Positions 55,740 to 64,000 of a DNA stretch of 64,000 nt are shown piece after piece. The translations under genes and the position numbers were made by a program. A model generated the notes under the pieces. That model had not been told where the DNA came from. It saw nothing but the letters and a program-made list of their open reading frames with translations, and did no database searches. Within the stretch, counting starts at the first letter, position 1; each line of letters begins with the position of its first letter. The DNA comes from Sphingomonas sp. ID1715 (GTDB taxonomy: Bacteria > Pseudomonadota > Alphaproteobacteria > Sphingomonadales > Sphingomonadaceae): assembly GCF_013044515.1 (NCBI RefSeq), contig NZ_JABEPR010000001.1, positions 310,001 to 374,000 of the forward strand. The letters run 5' to 3'.

Positions 55740-56970
55740 GACGGCCTCCCCAGGGTCCGGGCAATATGATGTCTTTGTGCACGACCACCCGTAGCGGCCA
55801 GCCGGGGCGAACGCGCAAGGTCGGCTGGATATTGAGATTGCGCGTGACGAGCTGATCGCTGGCGCGCGCGCCGCTCTGCTGCGCTGACTCGCGGATCGCC
55901 CGGACAAGGTCGCTTTCGGTGCTGCCGAAGCTCAATTCAGTGCCGACGCCCAGCAATGTCGACAGGGCGACGCCCTTCAGAAGCTGCCAAGTATGCCGGT
56001 CGATCCGGTCGGACAGACCCGCATAGCCCTGCGTATCGGTCGCCGGCACATTGTCGATACGAATCGACGAGCCGTCGGGCAGGATGATCCGCTGCCAGAC
56101 GACCAGCGCACGGCTCTGCCCAAACGCTACAACGCTGTCGTAGCTGCCGATCAGCCGCGATCCTTGCGGAATGAGCAGACCGCGCCCGGTCACACTGTCA
56201 TAGACGTTCTCCGTGATCTGCGCGGTGACGAGCCCGGGAAGATCCGAGTTGAGCCCGGTTATGAGGCTCGCGGCAATGATGCTGCCGGCCTGCAAGATCC
56301 AAGGCGATACGGACTGCGCCAGCGCGTGCGGATTGATGTCGTCGTCGCGATTGGCGCGGCCGACCAATTCGTTCTTGCGCCCCTGGGCGTTAGGATCTCG
56401 GTCAGGGTCGAGGAGCGGCTTGGCAGTCTCGGCCGATGCTGGCGGAACACTTGCATCGGTAGTCACCGGTGCAGGGGCGGCGGCGCGACCGCCGCCCGCC
56501 AATTGCAGCATGACGCCAGACTCGCGTGCGGCCTTCTGCTCAGCGGCGATGCGCTGGCGCTCGGCTTCGGCTTCCTGCGCGGCCCGGCTCACCGCATCGG
56601 CAGCGGGGTCAGGGGGAACCATCCCGCCAAGCTGCCGCTGGCGCTCGAGGATCGGCCGCCCGAGATCACCGGGAAGCGGTGGCCCGAGCTTCGGCACGTC
56701 GCCATAGCTCGTCGGCGCGCCCGCGAGCGCATCAGGCGGCGCCTTCGCGCCAACCAGCTTTTCATCGCTTGGTGCGATCAGGCTCAGGGTCGCGGGCTTG
56801 AGCGCCAGCCAGGCGACGCCGATGATCGCGGTCGAGCCGGCGGCAGCGATGGCGACGATCGCACCGCGGCGAAAACGGGTGACGCGGCCCGGCGCCGCGC
56901 GCAGAACGAGCGTTTCGGGGTCGGCTTTGGGCGCCGCGATCGGCGCGGAAGAAGCGGTTGGATCGGTCAC
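55732..56970 (-). CDS. trbI: Conjugal transfer protein TrbI (VirB10-like)
   Basis: 412 residues. Short cytoplasmic start, one membrane anchor (AIVAIAAAGSTAIIGVAWLA), a proline/alanine-rich periplasmic stretch, and the C-terminal VirB10 beta domain (SVSPWILQAGSIIAASLITG, LLIPQGSRLIGSYDS, GWPLRVVVHKDIILPG). It spans both membranes and forms the core of the mating channel. Start overlaps trbG. Confidence 0.95.
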   Translation of the reverse strand: MTDPTASSAPIAAPKADPETLVLRAAPGRVTRFRRGAIVAIAAAGSTAIIGVAWLALKPATLSLIAPSDEKLVGAKAPPDALAGAPTSYGDVPKLGPPLPGDLGRPILERQRQLGGMVPPDPAADAVSRAAQEAEAERQRIAAEQKAARESGVMLQLAGGGRAAAPAPVTTDASVPPASAETAKPLLDPDRDPNAQGRKNELVGRANRDDDINPHALAQSVSPWILQAGSIIAASLITGLNSDLPGLVTAQITENVYDSVTGRGLLIPQGSRLIGSYDSVVAFGQSRALVVWQRIILPDGSSIRIDNVPATDTQGYAGLSDRIDRHTWQLLKGVALSTLLGVGTELSFGSTESDLVRAIRESAQQSGARASDQLVTRNLNIQPTLRVRPGWPLRVVVHKDIILPGPWGGRHG

Positions 56971-57818
56971 GCGCCCCTCCCGGCCTTGCGCTGCCGGCTC
57001 TTCGGCTGGGCGGCGGTGATACGGACAATCTGCTGTTTCTTGCCGCCAAGGCGCAGCTCGGCGACACCGAACAGGCGGTCGACCACATAATAGCGGCCGG
57101 CGACGCGATAGTTGACGAGCTGGGCCTCGCCATCCTCGCCAATCACGAACAGCGGGGGCGCCTCACCCACGGCGATCGCGGGCGAGAACTCGATGTAGGT
57201 CTGCCGCCCATCGTCGAACGCGCGCAGCGGCCGCCAGGCCGGCTTGTCGCCCGAGATCGCATAGTTGAAGTTGAGGCTTTCGACCGAGAGGCCCGACGCG
57301 ATCGGCGTCGCCGCCACGGCTGCATCCCGCTGACGCCGGAGCGCGATCAGCTCGTCATGTGGATAGGTCCAGGAGATCGCCGCCATCGCGGTCGCGGGCG
57401 TGCTTTCGAGCTGGAGATGGTAGGTCCGGCGATCGGTAGCAATGACAAGGTTTGTGCGTAGGCCCGCCGAAAACGGCTTGACGAGGATGTGCACGCGCTT
57501 GCTTTTGCCGATGCCGCTGGTGGTATCGCCGACAGTCCAGCGCACGGTGTCGCCGGCGGCGACGGACACAATCGTTTCGCCCGGCTGCAAGGCAATGTCG
57601 GTGATGCGCTCGGGCGCGGCATAGAGCCGGTAGAGCACGCCTTCCGCCCAGGGATAGACCTGGACGGCATATATATATCCCGCGCTCGACGGCTCGCGCA
57701 GTGCCGCCCGGTTGGCGGCAGTGACGCGCGCGGTCGGTGACGCGGGTTCGCGGCTCTGCGCAGCGGCGGGCATGGCAAGCGCCATCGCGCTCGCCGCCAG
57801 GATGAGGGCACGGATCAT
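56967..57818 (-). CDS. trbG: Conjugal transfer protein TrbG (VirB9-like)
   Basis: 283 residues with a signal peptide (LILAASAMALAMPAAAQS). VirB9 features: GYIYAVQVYPWAEGVLYRLY, LVIATDRRTYHLQLEST, and C-terminal FVIGEDGEAQLVNYRVAGRY. Outer-membrane-side core component. Overlaps trbI and trbF by four bases each. Confidence 0.95.
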   Translation of the reverse strand: MIRALILAASAMALAMPAAAQSREPASPTARVTAANRAALREPSSAGYIYAVQVYPWAEGVLYRLYAAPERITDIALQPGETIVSVAAGDTVRWTVGDTTSGIGKSKRVHILVKPFSAGLRTNLVIATDRRTYHLQLESTPATAMAAISWTYPHDELIALRRQRDAAVAATPIASGLSVESLNFNYAISGDKPAWRPLRAFDDGRQTYIEFSPAIAVGEAPPLFVIGEDGEAQLVNYRVAGRYYVVDRLFGVAELRLGGKKQQIVRITAAQPKSRQRKAGRGA

Positions 57819-58657
57819 TGGTCGGTCCTTTCGGGGGATGGTGCGGCTGCGGGTTGAGCAAGGGTCGGATCGAGCGGCGAGCCCAGCGGAATGTCGGCGG
57901 GCGGCGCGACCGGGAGTGATTGTGCGGGATCGGGCACGGCCGATGGTTGCGGCGAAGGTGGCCGGTCCTGCGGCGTTTCCAGTTCGCGGCTCCAGTCGAT
58001 CGCGTCAACATAGAGACCGAGCGGGTTTTTTCGGAGCACATCGGCCGAGCGCGGCGGCTTGATCTTCACCGTGAGCATCGCCGTCCAGCGTGACGTGCTG
58101 GCGAGGCTTCCCCGCTCATATTGCTGCTCGGTCCATTTGACCTGGAAGCTCGTATCTGACGCGCGGACGATGCTCGTCACCTGCACCGAAACCGTCTTGC
58201 GCCCGACATCGGCGAACGGATTGGAGGTGCGGGCATATTCGCCGAGGAACAGTGACGCACGTTCGGTCGCGAAATCATAGGCTGATAGCCAGTTTTCACG
58301 CATCAATACCGGATCGAGCGAGCGCGCTCGAACGCCGGTGATGAACCGGCCGAGGAACCATGCGATCTGCGGATCGGTCGGCCGATAGTCCTTGGCGGCA
58401 GGCGCGACGGCCTGTGCTTGCCCGAGTGCATCGACCTCGACCACATAGGGCACGACGCGGCTTTGCATCGATTGCCAGACCAGCGCGCCCGACAGACCAG
58501 TGGTCAGGAACAGGCCGCCGAAGGCCATCAGCCGCCAGTTCTTCGCCTGTGCGCGAGCCGAGCCGATACGCTCATCCCAAAGCTGGCCCGCTCGTTGGTA
58601 GGGTGTCTCGGGTTCGGGCGTTCGCCCATAGCGCTGCAATGCGCGTCGAAATTTCAT
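57815..58657 (-). CDS. trbF: Conjugal transfer protein TrbF (VirB8-like)
   Basis: 280 residues. One membrane segment (WRLMAFGGLFLTTGLSGALV) then the VirB8 domain (WFLGRFITGVRARSLDPVL, FQVKWTEQQYERG). A proline-rich tail of about 50 residues ends the protein, probably disordered. Inner-membrane assembly factor. Confidence 0.94.
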   Translation of the reverse strand: MKFRRALQRYGRTPEPETPYQRAGQLWDERIGSARAQAKNWRLMAFGGLFLTTGLSGALVWQSMQSRVVPYVVEVDALGQAQAVAPAAKDYRPTDPQIAWFLGRFITGVRARSLDPVLMRENWLSAYDFATERASLFLGEYARTSNPFADVGRKTVSVQVTSIVRASDTSFQVKWTEQQYERGSLASTSRWTAMLTVKIKPPRSADVLRKNPLGLYVDAIDWSRELETPQDRPPSPQPSAVPDPAQSLPVAPPADIPLGSPLDPTLAQPAAAPSPERTDQ

Positions 58658-58660
58658 CGC

Positions 58661-59968
58661 TCAGTCCCTTTCCTTGATGTCTGGAGTGGCGCCAGCGCCG
58701 CCGCGGTCGCCGCCCTGGATTGCGTGGATCGCCATCTGACGGCGGTGGCGAGCATTCTGGCTGGCATGAAGCTTCTGCGCCCAGGCGGGTGTTCCTTCAG
58801 CTGCGCCTGTCGGCGCGGCTGCGGGGGCGCCGCCGCCGGCACGGGTGCTTCCTGCTTCCCATGCGGCGCGCTGCCCACGATCGGCGGCAGCGCTAACGCC
58901 GAGACCGCCGCTCATCCGGTTGGCAGCCGCGCCGCGCATGGCGGTCGCAACGCCGCCGAGGCCCGCGCCGACGCTGGTCGAGCCCGAGGTTTCCTGCCCG
59001 AGCTTGTAGGCGGTGGATGCGGCAGACCCCATCGATGTACCGGCGCGGATCGCGCCGAGACCGGCCCCCGCGAGACCGCGTGCCGCGCCGACGGCGCCAG
59101 CGCCTGCCATCGCAAGACCTCCGCCGGCAAGCGCGGTAGTGGCGATCACCGATCCGGCGCCGAGCTGCGGCGCGCCGGCGACGAGGCCGGATGCGATTCC
59201 CGGGCCGAAGATGGAGAGGCCAAAGATCGCGAGGCTCGCGAGCATCAGCGACACGGCCTGTTCGATCGACACCTCGTCGCCGGTGATCGCACTGGTGAAG
59301 TCGGCGAAATAGTTAGAGCCGATGCCGACGATGACCGCGAGCACCATGACCTTGATGCCCGAACTGACGACGTTCCCGAGCACCCGTTCGGCGAGGAACG
59401 ACGTGCGGTTCCACAGCGCAAAGGGCACGAGCACGAAGCCGGCGAGCGAAGTGAGCTTGAATTCGAGGATTGTGATGAAAAGCTGGATCGCGAGGATGAA
59501 AAAGGCGGCGATGACGACGACCCAGGCGATCACCAGCACGGCGATCTCGATGAAATTGTCGAAGAAGGCGATCGGGCCAACCAACTCCTTCGCCTGCTCG
59601 AGGAGCGGCCATGCTGCCTCGAAGCCGGTCCCGGCCAGCTTGCCGGGTCGCAATAAATCGTCAGCCGTAATCGCGCTGCCCCCTGCGGTGAGGCCGAGGC
59701 CGGCGAAGCTGCGAAAGATGATATCGGACAGTGTCGAGAAGCTGTTGAGGATCAGGGCGAAGACGCCGACATAGAGGATCTTCTTGAGGAACTTGGCGAT
59801 GACGTCGTCTTCGCCGCCGAGCGCCCAGAACAGCCCGGCGAGAGTGATGTCGATGCCGATCAGGATCGTGGTCAGGAAACCGACGTCACCGCCCAACAGG
59901 CCGAACCCGCTGTCGATGTAGGAGGCGAAGGCCTCCATGAACTGATCGATGACATTCAGGTCATCCAT
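58661..59968 (-). CDS. trbL: Conjugal transfer protein TrbL (VirB6-like)
   Basis: 435 residues from ATG 59968. Six or so membrane helices in the first 250 residues (FLTTILIGIDITLAGLFWAL, ILYVGVFALILNSF, FILAIQLFITILEFKLTSLA). Gly/Ala-rich C-terminus with repeats of AGAGAVGAARGLAGAGLG type, as in TrbL/VirB6 proteins; part of the inner-membrane channel. Confidence 0.93.
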   Translation of the reverse strand: MDDLNVIDQFMEAFASYIDSGFGLLGGDVGFLTTILIGIDITLAGLFWALGGEDDVIAKFLKKILYVGVFALILNSFSTLSDIIFRSFAGLGLTAGGSAITADDLLRPGKLAGTGFEAAWPLLEQAKELVGPIAFFDNFIEIAVLVIAWVVVIAAFFILAIQLFITILEFKLTSLAGFVLVPFALWNRTSFLAERVLGNVVSSGIKVMVLAVIVGIGSNYFADFTSAITGDEVSIEQAVSLMLASLAIFGLSIFGPGIASGLVAGAPQLGAGSVIATTALAGGGLAMAGAGAVGAARGLAGAGLGAIRAGTSMGSAASTAYKLGQETSGSTSVGAGLGGVATAMRGAAANRMSGGLGVSAAADRGQRAAWEAGSTRAGGGAPAAAPTGAAEGTPAWAQKLHASQNARHRRQMAIHAIQGGDRGGAGATPDIKERD

Positions 59969-59999
59969 ATGGGCGGGTTCCTGCTTGAAGTTGAAAGGT

Positions 60000-60050
60000 G
60001 TCGCGGGGACCGGCGGCCATGAGAGGGGCAAGCCCTACGGCCCCCGCGAC
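60000..60050. other. Long imperfect stem-loop between trbJ and trbL
   Basis: GTCGCGGGGACC (60000-60011) pairs with GGCCCCCGCGAC (60039-60050), one mismatch, around a 27-base loop. It lies in the 135-base gap where other trb operons encode the entry-exclusion lipoprotein TrbK; no trbK ORF is present here. Might reduce downstream expression. Confidence 0.5.
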
Positions 60051-60103
60051 GAGACAGGTTCGGACCGGGGGGAGCTGGGGGCGCGGTCCTCGCCTGCCTC
60101 AGC

Positions 60104-60856
60104 TCATTGGCGTGGCGTGTAAGCCTTGCCGTCGCCGAGGAAGCGGCGCGTTGACTCGCGTGCCTCGCGCGCGATCTGGCCCCGCTGCGCCTGCTCGACC
60201 GATTCCGCCCGGAACTGCGCCGCCATCATTTGCTGAAGCTGGAGCTGCTGCTTGGCGGTGAGCGCGAGAAGCTGGTTCGTGGCCTGCTGCGCCTGAAGCG
60301 AGCCTTCCGCGCCCTGGCTGCGCGCGACGATGTCGGCGAGCGCCTGCGTGTCGCTCCGTACGTTGTCGACGATGCGGTTCTGGACCCCCATCGTCTGGCG
60401 AAACGCGGACATTGCGGTATCGAGTTGATCGCGTGCGCGAGCCACACGCTGATCGCGGCGGAACACCTGATCGAACTCCTGCGGGTAGAGCTGGCGGAAG
60501 CGCTCGTCGAGCTGATCGATGCGGAAGTCGACGCCCTGCGCCTGGCCCATGAGCTGGTCGATCTGCTGGAGGCGCTGGCGAAGCTCCTGAAGTTGCGGGA
60601 AATCGATCCTGGTGAGGTTTTTGCCCTGGTTGATCAGCATTTGCGCTTCGTTCTGGAGGCTCTGGATCTGGTTATTGATCTGGGCGAGCGTGCGCGCGGC
60701 GGTGAGCAGGTTTTGCGAATAGTTCGATGGATCGAACACGCTGAGCTGGGCCGCGACGGGCGTCGAGGTCAACGCGATGCCGATACCGAGCGAGCCGACG
60801 GCGCCGAGCGCGAGAGCAGAGAGGCACGCATATTTGCGGATAGGGATACGGGGCAC
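60104..60856 (-). CDS. trbJ: Conjugal transfer protein TrbJ (VirB5-like)
   Basis: 250 residues with a signal peptide (LALGAVGSLGIGIALTSTPVAA). Long helices (LLTAARTLAQINNQIQSLQN and TNQLLALTAKQQLQLQQMMA) fit the VirB5 fold, a minor pilus component with coupling to the channel. Six bases downstream of the trbE stop. Confidence 0.93.
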   Translation of the reverse strand: MPRIPIRKYACLSALALGAVGSLGIGIALTSTPVAAQLSVFDPSNYSQNLLTAARTLAQINNQIQSLQNEAQMLINQGKNLTRIDFPQLQELRQRLQQIDQLMGQAQGVDFRIDQLDERFRQLYPQEFDQVFRRDQRVARARDQLDTAMSAFRQTMGVQNRIVDNVRSDTQALADIVARSQGAEGSLQAQQATNQLLALTAKQQLQLQQMMAAQFRAESVEQAQRGQIAREARESTRRFLGDGKAYTPRQ

Positions 60857-60862
60857 GGGAAA

Positions 60863-63331
60863 TTACTCCTTGTCTTCTGGGGGGCGGGCGGCAGGGTGAC
60901 GCCCAAGCAGGTCGGCCGCCCAATCGAGGCCGGCTTGGGAGAGAAAGGTCGCGGCGAAGTCGGCCTGGCCCTTTTCGGCCAGCACCGCGTCTATGCGCTT
61001 CTGGCTGTCGGGATCGGACGCGCCGCACAACGCCAGCGCGATCGGGCCTAGCCCAAGCTCGAACAGCCGGTTGCCGCGCGCTGATTGCAGATAATATTGC
61101 CGCTTGGGCGTCGCGCGGCTGACCAGTTCGATCTGGCGCGCGTTGAGACCGAAGCGGACGTAGGCCGTCTGGCCCTGCGGCTCGATCGCCCGATCATTGG
61201 GCAGCAAGATGCGCTGCGGACAGCTTTCGATGATGGCCGGCGCGATCGTGCTGTCGGCGATATCGGCTAGGCTCTGTGTCGCGAACACGACGCTGACGTT
61301 CTTCTTGCGCAGCACCTTCAGCCACTCACGAATGCGCGCGGCGAACAGCGGGTGGTCGAGGAACACCCAGGCTTCATCCAGTACGAGAAGCGTCGGCCGC
61401 CCGGTGAAGCGCTCTTCGAGCCGGTGGAACAGGTAGGTCAGCACGGGCGCAACGACGCCCGCCTGCCCCATCAGCGCTTCAGTCTCGAAGCACTGCACGT
61501 CGGCGATCGCTAGATCGTCTTCGGCGGCGTCGAGCAGGCGGCCGAACGGTCCTTCGAGCGTATAGGGCGTGAGCGCCGATCGCAGCGGTGCCGATTGCAG
61601 CAGCAGCGACAGGCCGGTGAGCGTGCGTTCCTCGATCGGGGCAGTCGCGAGATTGGTGAGCGCCGACCAGACGGCCTCCTTGATCTCGGGTGTGACCAGT
61701 ACTTTCTCATGGGCGAGCAGCGCGCCGATCCATTCGGCCGCCCAGGCTCGTTCGTTGGAGCGATCGATGTGGCGCAGCGGCTGGAAGGCGATCGTTCGCC
61801 CGCCCTCGTCATCGGCATGACCGCTCTCGCCGCCAAGCCCGAGCGCGTGATGCGCGCCGCCCATCGCCAGCACGGCCGCGCGCGCCGAAAATCCCTTGTC
61901 GAAGACATAGACCTGGGAGTCTGGATATCGCCGGAACTGAAGCGCGAGCATTGCGAGCAGCACCGACTTTCCGGCCCCGGTGGGTCCGACGATCAGCATA
62001 TGACCGACGTCGCCGACATGCGTGCTGAGACGGAACGGCGTCGAGCCGCTGGTTTCCGCATAAAGCAGCGGCGGACCGTCGAGATGCGGATTACGCGCCG
62101 GTCCTGCCCATACCGAGGACAGCGGCATGAGATGCGCGAGATTCAGGGTGTGGACGATCGGTTGCCGGACGTTCGCATAGACATGGCCCGGCAGGCTCGA
62201 CAGCCACGCCTCGACCACATTCATGCCCTCGCGGATGCAGGTGAAGCCGAGCCCGTTGACGATGCGCTCGACCGCGCGGACCTTTTCCTCGACGCGGGCG
62301 CGGTCGATATCGGCAACGGTGATCGTCGTCGTCAGATAGCCGAACGCGACATGATCGCCGCCGAGCGCCTGCAAGGCCAGGTCGGCATCGACCACCTTGT
62401 TGTCGGCATCGCTGTCGAGAAGCTGGACCGGCTGGTTGTAGATGACTTCGCGCAGCAGCGCGGTGATCGACTTGCGCTTGTTGAACCACTGCCGCCGCAG
62501 GCGAGTGAGCGCTTTGGTTGCGTCGGTCTTGTCGAGCGCAATGAAGCGCGTCACCCAGCGATAGCCAAAATCCTCATGGTTGAGTCCGTCGAGGATGCCG
62601 GGACGGCTCGCGTTCGGAAATCCGAGAATGGTCAGCGTCCGCAGATGCTGGTCGCCCAGCATCGGCTCCAGCCCGCCGGTCAGCGGCGTGTCGGCCAGCA
62701 GCCCGTCCAGATAGATGGGCGTTTCGGGCACGGCGACGACATGGCGGCGCGCGGAGATCGCACCGTGGAGAAAGGTCAGCATTTCGCTGTCGCCGAGCGC
62801 GCGCACCTCGGGCATGAAGCCTCTGAACAGGTCAAGCGCGCGATCCGTCTCGGCGATGAAGCCGGCAAGCGCTTGTCGCCAGTCGCGGCCCTTCGCGTCG
62901 TCGCTGCGCTCGACCAGCGCTCGGCCCGCCGTGTCCGCCTGATCGGGCGGAGGCAGGAAGGTGAGCGTCAGATAATAGCGGCTCTCGAAATGCGCGCCCG
63001 CGCTTTCGAACGCCGCGCGCCGTTCCTCATCGACCAGCCACGACGCCGCATCGGGAAAGCTGCTGTCGGGATAACCCAGCGCTTCGCGCCGCTCGGCCTC
63101 GAAATGGAGTGCCCAGCCCGAGCCGAAGCGCTTCAGGACATTGTTCGCCCGCGCGCAGGCGGCGACAAGCTCGGCTTCGGTGGCGGATTCTAGATCGGGG
63201 CCGCGGAACCTGAGGACGCGCGAAAAGCTGCCGTCCTTGTTGAGCACCACGCCGGGCGCGACAAGCGCCGCCCATGGAAGGTGATCGGCGAGCCGGGCGG
63301 CCTTCTGACGGTATTCGCGCAGATTCAGCAT
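60863..63331 (-). CDS. trbE: Conjugal transfer ATPase TrbE (VirB4-like)
   Basis: 822 residues from ATG 63331. CagE/VirB4 N-terminal domain (RVLRFRGPDLESATEAEL) and P-loop ATPase with Walker A GPTGAGKSVLLAML (about residue 446) and Walker B PTLLVLDEAWVFLD. Motor for pilus assembly and DNA transfer. Its start overlaps trbD by a few bases (63325-63331). Confidence 0.96.
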   Translation of the reverse strand: MLNLREYRQKAARLADHLPWAALVAPGVVLNKDGSFSRVLRFRGPDLESATEAELVAACARANNVLKRFGSGWALHFEAERREALGYPDSSFPDAASWLVDEERRAAFESAGAHFESRYYLTLTFLPPPDQADTAGRALVERSDDAKGRDWRQALAGFIAETDRALDLFRGFMPEVRALGDSEMLTFLHGAISARRHVVAVPETPIYLDGLLADTPLTGGLEPMLGDQHLRTLTILGFPNASRPGILDGLNHEDFGYRWVTRFIALDKTDATKALTRLRRQWFNKRKSITALLREVIYNQPVQLLDSDADNKVVDADLALQALGGDHVAFGYLTTTITVADIDRARVEEKVRAVERIVNGLGFTCIREGMNVVEAWLSSLPGHVYANVRQPIVHTLNLAHLMPLSSVWAGPARNPHLDGPPLLYAETSGSTPFRLSTHVGDVGHMLIVGPTGAGKSVLLAMLALQFRRYPDSQVYVFDKGFSARAAVLAMGGAHHALGLGGESGHADDEGGRTIAFQPLRHIDRSNERAWAAEWIGALLAHEKVLVTPEIKEAVWSALTNLATAPIEERTLTGLSLLLQSAPLRSALTPYTLEGPFGRLLDAAEDDLAIADVQCFETEALMGQAGVVAPVLTYLFHRLEERFTGRPTLLVLDEAWVFLDHPLFAARIREWLKVLRKKNVSVVFATQSLADIADSTIAPAIIESCPQRILLPNDRAIEPQGQTAYVRFGLNARQIELVSRATPKRQYYLQSARGNRLFELGLGPIALALCGASDPDSQKRIDAVLAEKGQADFAATFLSQAGLDWAADLLGRHPAARPPEDKE

Positions 63332-63597
63332 GACAGATGCCCCTTCTGGCGAAGGTGGCGAACCAGGACCGGGGCGAAGTCGGGATCGCGTTTGGCGGCG
63401 AACACCGCGAGGGTGTGCCCGAACGCCCACATGGCCAGCCCGGCGATCCACTGCTGGAGACCGAGCCCGAGCGCGGCCGCGATCGTACCATTGACGATCG
63501 CGATCGCCCTCGGCGCCCCGCCGAGCAGGATCGGCTCGGCGAGCGCGCGGTGCATCGGCGCCTCGAAACCCTCGATATGACTGCCGGAGGCGATCAC
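63325..63597 (-). CDS. trbD: Conjugal transfer protein TrbD (VirB3-like)
   Basis: 90 residues from GTG 63597, which overlaps the trbC stop. Two membrane segments (AIAIVNGTIAAALGLGLQQW, IAGLAMWAFGHTLAVFAA) and the VirB3 start pattern GFEAPMHRALAEPILLGG. Confidence 0.92.
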   Translation of the reverse strand: MIASGSHIEGFEAPMHRALAEPILLGGAPRAIAIVNGTIAAALGLGLQQWIAGLAMWAFGHTLAVFAAKRDPDFAPVLVRHLRQKGHLSC

Positions 63598-63941
63598 GAG
63601 ATGAGCGCTCCACCGCCGAAGCTGAAGAAGCTGAGGAAGAAGCTCGACGCCGCGAACGCAATCGACAGGCCGAAGATGATCTGGATGAGGCGGCGGAACC
63701 CGCCTGCTGTCTCGCCGAACGCCAGCGTCAAACCGGTGACGATGATGATGATCACCGCGACGATCTTGGCGACCGGACCCTGGACCGACTCCAGCACCTG
63801 CTGGAGCGGTTCCTCCCACGGCATGCCCGAGCCGGCGGCCTGCGCGGTGGCGGCGAGCGCAAGCCCGAGGCCGATGGCGGCTCCGGTGAGGAAGATGCTC
63901 CGACGATCAGGAATACGGGCAGGAATACGGGACAAGCGCAT
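63594..63941 (-). CDS. trbC: Conjugal transfer pilin TrbC (VirB2-like)
   Basis: 115 residues from ATG 63941, seven bases after AAGGAG; an ATG at 63947 is too close to that site. Signal-like segment (LTGAAIGLGLALAATAQAA), then two membrane helices (AVIIIIVTGLTLAFGE and GLSIAFAASSFFLSFFSF), the pattern of conjugative pilins that are cleaved and often cyclised. Confidence 0.93.
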   Translation of the reverse strand: MRLSRIPARIPDRRSIFLTGAAIGLGLALAATAQAAGSGMPWEEPLQQVLESVQGPVAKIVAVIIIIVTGLTLAFGETAGGFRRLIQIIFGLSIAFAASSFFLSFFSFGGGALIS

Positions 63942-63943
63942 GG

Positions 63944-64000
63944 TCATTCTCCTTGGGGTTCGAGGGCGTGGTCGGGAGTAAGGTCGAGGACGGCGTAGCC
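63944..64000 (-). CDS. trbB: Conjugal transfer ATPase TrbB (VirB11-like), C-terminal end
   Basis: Only the last 18 codons are inside the window; they read GYAVLDLTPDHALEPQGE before the stop at 63946-63944. Position directly upstream of trbC and the fixed order of trb operons are the main evidence; the catalytic part is outside. Confidence 0.75.
   Translation of the reverse strand, partial: GYAVLDLTPDHALEPQGE

Overview
The window reads as a chromosomal segment of a GC-rich alphaproteobacterium, most probably a sphingomonad (Sphingomonadaceae). Grounds: a CcrM-type GANTC methyltransferase next to rnhB, a split proton-translocating transhydrogenase (pntA1/pntA2/pntB) behind a 41-residue aa3-oxidase subunit-IV-like gene, a large TonB-dependent receptor, and short palindromic repeats (core TCGAGCGAAGTCGA, and CTGAGCTTGTCGAAG arms) of a kind I associate with this group. 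This is inference; no rRNA or other marker is present to fix the genus.

Layout. 0-3.3 kb: end of a histidine-utilisation operon (hutU 3' part, hutH, hutG) with overlapping stop/start codons. 3.3-4.2 kb: folE, followed on the same strand by two very small tandem ORFs encoding related hydrophobic peptides. 4.4-9 kb: TonB receptor with a strong terminator, a membrane/PRC-barrel protein, a glutaredoxin-like gene and one unknown. 9-16.5 kb: mutL divergent from the rod-shape operon mreB-mreC-mreD-mrdA-rodA. 16.5-20.4 kb: ABC-2 exporter, GNAT acetyltransferase, winged-helix regulator and a small unknown. 20.5-25.4 kb: transhydrogenase operon divergent from a sigma-54-type response regulator with an altered Walker B. 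25.3-30.7 kb: minus-strand housekeeping series folP, ccrM, rnhB, thiD, a DUF1272 zinc protein and glmM. 30.8-38.7 kb: a decayed aldo/keto reductase, an NnrU-like membrane protein, two amidohydrolases coupled to a POT peptide transporter, an M48/PDZ protease, a nitroreductase and a GntR regulator.

38.7-47.6 kb carries sugar-nucleotide functions (manA, manC, UDP-glucuronate 4-epimerase, wecB, galU), suggesting polysaccharide precursor supply, mixed with a PPP phosphatase, an acyl-CoA dehydrogenase, a Sua5-type tRNA modification enzyme and msrA. 47.7-54.3 kb is a type I secretion operon (TolC-like, LapB-like ABC transporter, HlyD-like adaptor) led by a methyltransferase with the domain plan of the rickettsial outer-membrane-protein lysine methyltransferases. 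No giant RTX substrate is visible. A secreted FKBP isomerase follows.

From about 55.2 kb to the end the DNA changes to a conjugation module: trbB (partial), C, D, E, J, L, F, G, I, then DUF2274 and an AlpA-like HTH gene, all on the minus strand. This matches the distal end of a Tn4371-like integrative conjugative element, so its boundary with the chromosome should lie near 55.2 kb. The candidates most worth following are the secretion-methyltransferase operon, the GANTC/DnaA-box cluster upstream of ccrM, the tandem micro-ORFs, and repeats lodged in frame inside mutL and an amidohydrolase gene.
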